Source: Candidatus Saccharibacteria bacterium UBA3749 (GTDB lineage: Bacteria > Patescibacteriota > Saccharimonadia > Saccharimonadales > Saccharimonadaceae). Taken from it: a stretch of DNA of 5,366 nucleotides. The notes under the pieces are model-generated. The model made no database searches, was not told the origin of the DNA, and was given only the letters and a program-made list of their open reading frames with translations. The position numbers and the translations under genes are program-made. The stretch is from the NCBI GenBank assembly GCA_002371235.1, contig DFGN01000010.1, forward strand, positions 2,065-7,430, given 5' to 3'. Shown one piece after another: positions 1 through 5,250 of the stretch. The stretch's first letter is position 1; each line of letters starts with the position of its first letter.

Positions 1-2
1 AC

Positions 3-1352
3 ATTGGTTCTACTACACTCCATGCTTTCTGTAATGATAATGAAGGATTTGCTATCTATGCAGCAGGATATACAGGAAATGAAATCGGAGGAACAAATAG
101 TAATAAACTAGTAGGAACAACAGCCAGCGGTAATGCAACTATAGAATCCGGTACTGCTACTACTGCAGGTAACCCAGACGTATCTAACTGGGCTATGAAA
201 CTTACTATGACTCAGGACTCAGGAGATACTACAACTGACAATGCCTTTACCATTGATTCTGCTCCAAATGTGGCTCTTCCTAGTGAAGCAGACCCAAGTG
301 CCACTAGCGCGCCTTTCTCACAATACCACGTAGTCCCAAACGAATACGTTAAAGTAGCCCATAAGAACTCAGGCACTGACATGACTAATACTACTGGTGG
401 AGTTAAACTCACTACTACCTATGCCGCATACATTAGCAAAACCCAACCCGCTGATACCTACTCCGGGCAAGTAATTTACGTTCTAGTCCATCCTGCTGAT
501 GCTGCTGCGCCAACCATTCCGAAATCTCTAGATACCGCTACTACTATGCAGGAAGTAACTTACTGTTCCGAAGACCTTCCAGAAGGACAAGTCTACACAT
601 TGACTGATGAGCGTGATAGTAACATGTATCACGTAGCAAGATTAAAAGACGGTAACTGCTGGATGCTAGATAATCTTGCTCTAGACCCAACCGACCCAAC
701 TACTGCAGCAAATATGAATGAGGACAATACCAATGCTACCAGTGCAGCTATTAACAATCTTCTTCATGGTGGTAGTACTACTACCGGCTGGTCATTTACC
801 GCTGTAGCAGATGTAGATTCAGGCTTTAACTCCTACACTGCGCCTATGATTAATAACGCTAGCAAAGATACCCTAGTCACATCCTACGGTCCTGCCTCTT
901 CTAACGGCCAGGCTAAAGTAGGTATCTACTACAACTTCTGTGCCGCTAGTGCTAGTACCTATTGTTATACGGAGTTTCAAGGCGTAGATGTACCAGATAC
1001 TATCATTGATGCTCCGCAGGACATCTGTCCAGCTAACTGGCGAATGCCTACTGGAGGTGATACGGGAGAATACTTCAAGCTAGCTCAGAGGTATGGTAGC
1101 GATACAACCAATACTAATAGCCTACAATATAATCTATCTACGCCTCTGTCGGGCGGCTACTACTACTACAGTAATGCTGCGAGCGGTCAGGGTAGCAACG
1201 GCTTCTGGTGGTCATCTACGCAGCTTGATTACCGTAACATGTATACTTTGTTTCTAGGTTCTACGTTTGTAGATCCAGCATTCAGTTTTGTAGAAGATGG
1301 CGACGATCAACGGCAACTCGGTTATGCTATGCGGTGCTTGATGGCTGATTAG
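3..1352 (+). CDS. FISUMP-domain surface protein, 5'-truncated by window edge
   Basis: The frame is open from the first complete codon at nt 3 to the TAG at 1350-1352, so this is the last 449 residues of a longer protein; the ATG at 195 is an internal Met, not the start. Visible residues 1 to about 165 are Thr/Ser/Asn/Gly-rich and beta-like, with the segment AAYISKTQPADTYSGQV, and resemble the repeat region of CPR secreted surface proteins. From about residue 187 a FISUMP domain (Fibrobacter succinogenes major paralogous domain) follows: Y-x-V-x-x-L-K-D-G-N-C-W-M-L-D-N-L near 210-225, CPANWRMPTGG from 342, FWWSST from 401, and the closing GYAMRC just before the stop. Several cysteines suggest disulfides in an exported protein. 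The signal peptide must lie upstream. There is no LPxTG motif or C-terminal membrane helix. The likely role is cell-surface display or adhesion, inferred from family only; ligand unknown. The family call is firm, the function is not. Confidence 0.85.
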   Translation: MGSTTLHAFCNDNEGFAIYAAGYTGNEIGGTNSNKLVGTTASGNATIESGTATTAGNPDVSNWAMKLTMTQDSGDTTTDNAFTIDSAPNVALPSEADPSATSAPFSQYHVVPNEYVKVAHKNSGTDMTNTTGGVKLTTTYAAYISKTQPADTYSGQVIYVLVHPADAAAPTIPKSLDTATTMQEVTYCSEDLPEGQVYTLTDERDSNMYHVARLKDGNCWMLDNLALDPTDPTTAANMNEDNTNATSAAINNLLHGGSTTTGWSFTAVADVDSGFNSYTAPMINNASKDTLVTSYGPASSNGQAKVGIYYNFCAASASTYCYTEFQGVDVPDTIIDAPQDICPANWRMPTGGDTGEYFKLAQRYGSDTTNTNSLQYNLSTPLSGGYYYYSNAASGQGSNGFWWSSTQLDYRNMYTLFLGSTFVDPAFSFVEDGDDQRQLGYAMRCLMAD

Positions 1353-1398
1353 GCCAGTTGCTTTGCAGGTTGTCCTTCTCTAGAGCCCCAAAGGAATA

Positions 1399-1539
1399 AT
1401 GCGCCCCGTTCCTAAAGAGCCTAGCGATCCGGAACAGGCGGCGCGGAATGAGCCAAAGCACTCCAGAAATAACCTCTCCTACAAACATCTTCAGCGCGAT
1501 CCATATAAACATGGTATAATATATAAATATGAAATATAG
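1399..1539 (+). CDS. Possible 46-aa ORF overlapping the ileS start
   Basis: An ATG at 1399 opens a 46-codon frame ending at TAG 1537-1539. AAAGGA at 1390-1395 sits 3 nt upstream (short spacing), and the surrounding AAAGGAATAAT resembles the rplU ribosome binding site at 5240-5250. The product would be very hydrophilic and Pro/Lys/Arg/His-rich (starts MRPVPKEPSDPEQAARNEPK), with no motif I recognise. It starts 46 nt after the surface-protein stop and overlaps ileS by 11 nt in another frame, so it could couple ileS translation to upstream transcription. Against it: the ileS promoter lies inside it, a 61-codon frame on the opposite strand covers the same DNA, and an SD-like string can arise by chance. 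Low confidence. Confidence 0.22.
   Translation: MRPVPKEPSDPEQAARNEPKHSRNNLSYKHLQRDPYKHGIIYKYEI
1401..1444 (+). repeat. Imperfect GC-rich hairpin after the surface-protein gene
   Basis: GCGCC (1401-1405), CC (1406-1407) and GTTCC (1408-1412) pair with GGAAC (1431-1435), GG (1437-1438) and GGCGC (1440-1444). This gives about 12 pairs with single bulges at 1436 and 1439 and an 18-nt loop. No T-run follows, so it is not a standard intrinsic terminator. It may protect the 3' end of the upstream mRNA or may be chance in a GC-rich patch. Confidence 0.35.
1512..1520 (+). promoter_or_regulatory. Extended -10 promoter of ileS, predicted leaderless start
   Basis: TGGTATAAT is a perfect TGnTATAAT extended -10 element (hexamer 1515-1520). 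No good -35 hexamer lies 16-18 nt upstream (AGCGCG-like sequence there), which extended -10 promoters tolerate. Transcription should begin about 7-9 nt downstream, at 1527-1529, which is the ileS ATG itself. No Shine-Dalgarno precedes that ATG, so both signals point to a leaderless mRNA. Confidence 0.7.
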
Positions 1540-4432
1540 AGCAGGGAGTCGCCGCAAGGCCATTGAATACGAAAAATCAATCACCGAATGGTGGAAAAAG
1601 AATAAAACCTTCGAAAAATCGGTCGAAAACCGACCTATCGATAAATCATACGTTTTTTATGATGGCCCCCCATTCATTACCGGCAACCCTCACCATGGTA
1701 CGCTGCTGAGCTCCATCGTGAAGGATGCTGTGCCGCGCTATTGGACCATGAATGGTTATCGTGTTGAACGTCGCTGGGGTTGGGACTGCCACGGCCTCCC
1801 CGCTGAGAACTTCGTCGAGAAACAGCTCGGCATTACTGACAGAAGAGACATCGGTACTAAATGGTCCCTCGAGGACTACATCACCAAAGCCCGCGAATCC
1901 ATGGTCGCAAACTCTGAAACCTGGCGCGCTACCATCGATCGCGTCGGTCGCTGGGTTGATTTCGACAATTGTTACCGCACCATGAATAAAGACTTCATGG
2001 AATCCGTCTGGTGGGCTTTTAAAAAGCTCTACGAAGCCGGCAAGATTTACGAAGGCCGCAAAGTTCTTATGTATGATACGAAATTCGCCACCCCAGTCAG
2101 CAAAGCCGAAGTCACCATGGATAACGATGCCTATCAGGTCGTCACCGACCCCTCCGCCTACGTCAAGTTCAAGCTGACGGACGCACCTATTCCTGAATCC
2201 GCGTATATGCTTGCTTGGACCACCACCCCCTGGACCCTGATGGCTAACCGTGCTCTTGCCGTTAGCAAATCTCTGGACTATGGTATTTATAACATAAATG
2301 GCGAGAATCTCATCGCCGCTTCTAAACTAGCCACCAAACTTTTCGGCAACGACATTAAGCCAGTCCAAACTCTTAAAGGGAGCGAACTTAAGGGGCTACA
2401 TTACGAATCTCTTGACGGTACAATTTGCCAGGTATTTACGGCCGATTTCGTCGGCGACGAAGAGGGTACTGGTATTGTGCATATTGCTCCAGCTTATGGC
2501 GAAGACGACTATAATCTTTATCAAGCCAACGAAGACGTCATGGAGTTTGTAGATACTCTCGATGAGAACGGGTACTATCTCCCAGAATACGCCGACAAAT
2601 TACATCAGCTTGGCGTACGTGACACTGATGAATACGGTATTCAGATTTGGGCCGCCAATAAGTTTATTGCTAAGGTCCTCGAAGAGAAGGGAATTGTCTA
2701 CAAGATTGAGTATATTCAGCACGAATACCCCTTCAACCCACGCAGTAAGGAGCGTATTATGTATCGTGCCTTCCCGAGCTGGTTCTTCGATATCGATAGC
2801 CAGAAGCAAATGATGCTCGAAGAAAACGAACATATCAACTGGTTCCCGGCCTACCTAAAACATGGTCGCTTCGCCAAAAATATCGAAGCTGCCCCCGATT
2901 GGAATTTGAGTCGTGATCGTTTCTGGGCCACTGCCATGCCAGTCTGGAAATCTAAAGAAGGCACAGTGCTAGTAATTGGTTCTTACGATGAGCTAAAACA
3001 ATACTCCGGTAAGGAGCTCGACGACTATCATCGTCCCTGGGTTGATGAGATTGAATTTGATTATAATGGCGAGCATTTCAAACGCATCGACAAGGTTCTC
3101 GACTGCTGGTTTGAATCTGGTTCGATGCCTTTCGCCCAGCTTCACTATCCGTTTGAAAACAAAGAGAAGTTCGAACGTAACTATCCAGCCGATTTTATAG
3201 TTGAATACGTTGGCCAGGTGCGCGCTTGGTTCTATTATGTTCATGCAGTAAACACCGCACTAGCCGAGATTGGCGCTTTTGGTGACGAAGCCAAAACAGG
3301 CCACAAAAATGCCTACAAAAACGTAATCACCACCGGCACATTAGCCGGCAACGATGGTCGCAAGATGAGTAAATCCCTCGGTAACTACACCGATCCAAAT
3401 ATCCTAATGGATCAGTATTCCGCTGACGCTCTGCGTTTCTTGCTTCTTTCTAGCCCAGTCCTTTCAGGCGAAGACTACGCTCTCCTCGATAAAGATGTCT
3501 CCGATGTCAATCGCAAACTCTCTATGATTTGGAATGTTTACGATTTCTTTACGACTTATGCTGAAGTTGAAGGCATTGATTCGGATGACTTACAAGAGCC
3601 GGGAACTACGAATCCTCTAGATATCTGGATTGTTTCCCGCATTTATCAGTTAAGGAGTGAAATCACTGCTGGTATGGAGGAATACAACCTACCGAAGGCT
3701 CTAGAAGGTGTTCTACAGTTTGTCGATGATATGAGCAACTGGTTCGTGCGCCGCTCTCGCCGTCGCTTTAGTAAAAACGATAATCAGGATGACAAACATC
3801 AGGCCTTCGCTACTCTTCATTATGTATTAATCTATCTTTCGGAATTGCTCGCTCCATTTACTCCGTTCCTAGCCGAAGAATTATATCAAAAGATGACTGG
3901 TAAAGAAGAGTCCGTGCATCTATTAGATTGGCCAAAAGCCGGAGAAACAAACCAAGAAGTTCTAGACAATATGCAAAGAACTCGCCAGATCATCACCGAC
4001 GCCTTAGCTCTACGTATGCAAAAGTCCGATACTGAGGAGCAGGTCAAGATTCGCCAACCACTCTCTCGGCTGACCTATGGTGGTGACAAGCTAGATGAAT
4101 TCTACGAGCAAATTATTGCCGACGAAGTCAACGTAAAATCCGTAGAGCACGCCGACACCCTCACTCTCGACAAAACTCTAACCAAAGAACTGCAAGCCGA
4201 GGGTAAAGTTCGTGAGATTATTCGTGCCGTCCAGTCCGCCAGGAAACACGCCGGATTGCGCCAGGACGACAAGATTAAGTTATCTCTGACCTGCGACCTA
4301 CCGCATGGTTACACTGAGCTAATCCAATCCGAAGTTGGTGCCATCGAGGTTGTCAAAAATGGTAATTTCGCACATGATGAAATCACCAGTATTAATGGCG
4401 AAAACATCACAATCTCGTTAGAAAAGTTGTAG
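1529..4432 (+). CDS. ileS: Isoleucyl-tRNA synthetase, type 2 (eukaryote-like)
   Basis: Cytoplasmic class I synthetase that activates isoleucine with ATP and charges tRNA-Ile. The complete 967-aa chain has a Rossmann catalytic core opening with YVFYDGPPFITG (41-52) and the HIGH box as HHGT (55-58), then GWDCHGLP. The CP1 editing domain that hydrolyses Val-tRNA-Ile shows WTTTPWTL (230-237) and GTGIVHIAP..GEDDY (313-328). SRDRFWAT (461-468) and DCWFESGS (525-532) follow, then KMSKS (612-616). An anticodon-binding helical domain starts near 690 and includes NWFVRRSRRRF (737-747). The C-terminal tail has the VREIIRAVQSARKHAGL signature. The sequence matches type 2 (IleRS2) rather than the E. coli type, and the C-terminal zinc ribbon of type 1 is absent; IleRS2 enzymes are typically mupirocin-tolerant. 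The odd point is Thr58 in place of the last His of HIGH. The ATG at 1529 is the only start giving a normal N-terminus. The gene is monocistronic or nearly so, ending 21 nt before a terminator. Confidence 0.97.
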   Translation: MKYRAGSRRKAIEYEKSITEWWKKNKTFEKSVENRPIDKSYVFYDGPPFITGNPHHGTLLSSIVKDAVPRYWTMNGYRVERRWGWDCHGLPAENFVEKQLGITDRRDIGTKWSLEDYITKARESMVANSETWRATIDRVGRWVDFDNCYRTMNKDFMESVWWAFKKLYEAGKIYEGRKVLMYDTKFATPVSKAEVTMDNDAYQVVTDPSAYVKFKLTDAPIPESAYMLAWTTTPWTLMANRALAVSKSLDYGIYNINGENLIAASKLATKLFGNDIKPVQTLKGSELKGLHYESLDGTICQVFTADFVGDEEGTGIVHIAPAYGEDDYNLYQANEDVMEFVDTLDENGYYLPEYADKLHQLGVRDTDEYGIQIWAANKFIAKVLEEKGIVYKIEYIQHEYPFNPRSKERIMYRAFPSWFFDIDSQKQMMLEENEHINWFPAYLKHGRFAKNIEAAPDWNLSRDRFWATAMPVWKSKEGTVLVIGSYDELKQYSGKELDDYHRPWVDEIEFDYNGEHFKRIDKVLDCWFESGSMPFAQLHYPFENKEKFERNYPADFIVEYVGQVRAWFYYVHAVNTALAEIGAFGDEAKTGHKNAYKNVITTGTLAGNDGRKMSKSLGNYTDPNILMDQYSADALRFLLLSSPVLSGEDYALLDKDVSDVNRKLSMIWNVYDFFTTYAEVEGIDSDDLQEPGTTNPLDIWIVSRIYQLRSEITAGMEEYNLPKALEGVLQFVDDMSNWFVRRSRRRFSKNDNQDDKHQAFATLHYVLIYLSELLAPFTPFLAEELYQKMTGKEESVHLLDWPKAGETNQEVLDNMQRTRQIITDALALRMQKSDTEEQVKIRQPLSRLTYGGDKLDEFYEQIIADEVNVKSVEHADTLTLDKTLTKELQAEGKVREIIRAVQSARKHAGLRQDDKIKLSLTCDLPHGYTELIQSEVGAIEVVKNGNFAHDEITSINGENITISLEKL

Positions 4433-4453
4433 CATTAACCTAATCGCCATCAC

Positions 4454-4493
4454 AAAGGATCTCCCATGATGTATGTGTGGGGGTCCTTTTTTT
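4454..4493 (+). terminator. Intrinsic terminator of ileS
   Basis: AAAGGA (4454-4459) pairs with TCCTTT (4484-4489) and CTCCCA (4461-4466) with TGGGGG (4478-4483, one T-G pair). The stem is 12 bp with a single bulged T at 4460 and an 11-nt loop. The 3' arm runs into seven Ts (4487-4493). This is a standard Rho-independent terminator placed 21 nt after the ileS stop. Confidence 0.9.
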
Positions 4494-4523
4494 CGATCCG
4501 GTATGCAGTTTCGCCCCTGTAAT

Positions 4524-4552
4524 TTGACAAAACATCATAAAATAAGCATAAT
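4524..4552 (+). promoter_or_regulatory. Upstream promoter (P1) of the small-ORF cassette
   Basis: TTGACA (4524-4529) is a perfect -35, followed after exactly 17 nt by CATAAT (4547-4552), five of six to the -10 consensus. The predicted start is near 4559, within the -35 box of the second promoter. It lies 30 nt after the ileS terminator, so it starts a new unit. Confidence 0.7.
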
Positions 4553-4557
4553 CACTA

Positions 4558-4586
4558 TTGACAAAAATAGCAAAGTGTGCTACACT
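4558..4586 (+). promoter_or_regulatory. Downstream promoter (P2) of the small-ORF cassette
   Basis: TTGACA (4558-4563) is followed after 17 nt by TACACT (4581-4586), with the extended -10 TG at 4578-4579. A perfect -35, ideal spacing and an extended -10 make this the strongest-looking promoter in the window. The predicted start is near A4593, giving a leader of about 65 nt rich in A before the first small ORF. Confidence 0.85.
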
Positions 4587-4593
4587 TAAAACA

Positions 4594-4621
4594 TGTTAGA
4601 ACATAAAACAAAAATCTAACA
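4594..4621 (+). promoter_or_regulatory. 5' leader hairpin of the small-ORF mRNA
   Basis: TGTTAGA (4594-4600) and TCTAACA (4615-4621) form a perfect 7-bp inverted repeat around a 14-nt A-rich loop. It lies at the predicted 5' end of the P2 transcript. It could be a stabilising 5' stem-loop or a DNA operator; the sequence does not decide. An 8-codon ATG...TAA frame (4593-4619, MLEHKTKI) lies almost entirely within it. Confidence 0.45.
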
Positions 4622-4657
4622 ACAAACAATAATAAATATAAAAAAGGAAAAACAAAA

Positions 4658-4762
4658 ATGAGTTACGAGACATTCAAAAACGAAGCAGGATACCAGTCTA
4701 AGGGAGAAATTCCAAAAGAATTAATCAGCAAAATCGGACACGAAGCCATTCTTGCAGCCTAA
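4658..4762 (+). CDS. Small ORF 1, unrecognised 34-aa peptide ending ILAA
   Basis: ATG at 4658 with AAGGA at 4644-4648, 9 nt upstream, stop TAA at 4760-4762. It is the first good start after a strong tandem promoter. The peptide starts MSYETFKNEAGYQ and is polar and slightly acidic (5 Glu, 4 Lys). A Pro at 19 introduces a probable amphipathic helix, KELISKIGHEAILAA, at the C-terminus. There is no signal peptide, membrane segment, cysteine or double-Gly leader site. The ILAA end resembles the C-terminus of tmRNA degradation tags (..ALAA). I do not recognise a family. Candidates are a peptide precursor, a regulatory or coupling leader for the next ORF, or the partner of the membrane peptide encoded 38 nt downstream. 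The ORF is likely real given promoter, RBS and terminator; its function is unknown. Confidence 0.6.
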   Translation: MSYETFKNEAGYQSKGEIPKELISKIGHEAILAA

Positions 4763-4800
4763 AACGTCACGTAAGTTTCATAGAAAGGAATATTATTGAT

Positions 4801-4917
4801 ATGAGTACCTTAATATCAACTATAAACGAGGGAATTGCCAATGTAAAACAGATTCAATCCACATACTTCCAAATGTTTTATGAATTGCTTGTTCTTGCAA
4901 TTTGCTTACTAGCCTAA
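4801..4917 (+). CDS. Small ORF 2, unrecognised 38-aa hydrophobic-tailed peptide
   Basis: ATG at 4801 preceded by AAAGGA (4784-4789) with an 11-nt gap, stop TAA at 4915-4917. It starts 38 nt after small ORF 1 and is expected on the same mRNA. The N-terminal half is polar (MSTLISTINEGIANVKQIQS); residues 22-38 are strongly hydrophobic with one Glu (28) and one Cys (35), ending LLVLAICLLA at the stop. This resembles a small tail-inserted membrane peptide, such as a type I toxin-like or holin-like peptide, but no family motif is visible. The net charge is about -1, unlike most cationic bacteriocins. The short segment would only just span a membrane. The hairpin terminator starts 6 nt after the stop. 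Expression is plausible; function unknown. Confidence 0.58.
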   Translation: MSTLISTINEGIANVKQIQSTYFQMFYELLVLAICLLA

Positions 4918-4923
4918 TCTTAT

Positions 4924-4960
4924 AATCAAATAACCGAACACTGTGTTCGGTTATTTGATT
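4924..4960. terminator. Perfect 17-bp hairpin, probable bidirectional terminator
   Basis: AATCAAATAACCGAACA (4924-4940) and its exact reverse complement (4944-4960) flank a CTG loop. The CCGAACA/TGTTCGG core is followed by the T-rich TTATTTGATTGTTT, and the left arm is A-rich, so it can act in either direction. It ends the small-ORF cassette. The paired U-tract is less regular than in the ileS terminator. Confidence 0.8.
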
Positions 4961-4966
4961 GTTTAA

Positions 4967-5113
4967 ACCATCAATATTTGGTTGCCAGCTTGGTATGATT
5001 TTGAATATGCGCCGAATGCTCGAGCGTTTGGTTTCGCCACAAGTGGCAATCTCTTCTCTCTGGGAGGACTACATAGTGGCTATGGGTATTCAGTGCGCCG
5101 CCTTGTCCGATAG
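4967..5113 (+). pseudogene. Decayed C-terminal fragment of a FISUMP domain
   Basis: The frame from 4967 to TAG 5111-5113 has no start codon: the terminator hairpin and an in-frame TAA (4964-4966) lie directly upstream. Its 48 residues read like the end of a FISUMP domain: W-x-x-A-W-Y-D near 5-11, then APNARAFGF, then GYGYSVRRLVR and stop. This parallels the end of the first gene (FWWSST ... GYAMRCLMAD). The usual Cys in the closing SVRC motif is Arg here, and WSST is replaced by WLPA, fitting relaxed selection. It is best read as a relic of a paralogous surface-protein gene whose 5' part is gone. Its end lies 137 nt upstream of the rplU start, and the stretch 5114-5190 shows nothing further. 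Confidence 0.6.
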
Positions 5114-5197
5114 CAGATTTAACAGTGGCCCTACTCTATCATGGTTAGCATATACCCATACTTTTAAGCTAATGTACACTTATACGCTTGAGCCCTC

Positions 5198-5226
5198 TTC
5201 CCAAAACTAAGAGAATATGGTAAAAT
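5198..5226 (+). promoter_or_regulatory. Promoter of rplU
   Basis: TTCCCA (5198-5203, four of six to TTGACA), a 17-nt spacer, then TAAAAT (5221-5226) with the extended TG at 5218-5219. The predicted start is near 5233, leaving a leader of about 18 nt that carries the Shine-Dalgarno AAAGGA at 5240-5245. Confidence 0.7.
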
Positions 5227-5250
5227 AGAAACAATTAATAAAGGAATAAT

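Noticed and set aside
195..197. ATG at 195 as the start of the surface protein
   Set aside because: The same frame is open without a stop to nt 3 and encodes typical surface-protein sequence, and there is no Shine-Dalgarno before 195, so the gene starts outside the window.
212..412. Minus-strand 66-codon frame
   Set aside because: Lies wholly within the surface-protein gene, has no start signals, and is a shadow frame.
1353..1528. T-box riboswitch or other leader control of ileS
   Set aside because: No T-box sequence or antiterminator/terminator pair is visible, and the promoter lies directly at the start codon.
1752..3244. Several 77-83 codon frames on both strands within ileS
   Set aside because: All are inside the well-conserved synthetase coding sequence and show no protein-like motifs or start signals.
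1529..4432. UGA recoding (Gly) as in Gracilibacteria/SR1
   Set aside because: No in-frame TGA occurs in ileS or the surface-protein frame and stops are TAG/TAA, so nothing supports recoding.
4587..4960. A structural RNA (tmRNA, RNase P RNA or 6S RNA) in the promoter-to-terminator interval
   Set aside because: The length of about 370 nt and the ILAA-like frame invited the idea. However, there is no tRNA-like T-arm (GTTCGAAT), no conserved RNase P core sequences, and no long imperfect rod. Two ribosome binding sites followed by ATG frames fit an mRNA better.
5145..5171. TTAGC ... GCTAA inverted repeat before rplU
   Set aside because: Only 5 bp with a long loop and no T-run; within chance expectation.
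4959..5210. 83-codon + strand frame from 4959
   Set aside because: Starts on the terminator hairpin edge without a Shine-Dalgarno, and it overlaps in another frame the segment whose translation matches a FISUMP C-terminus.
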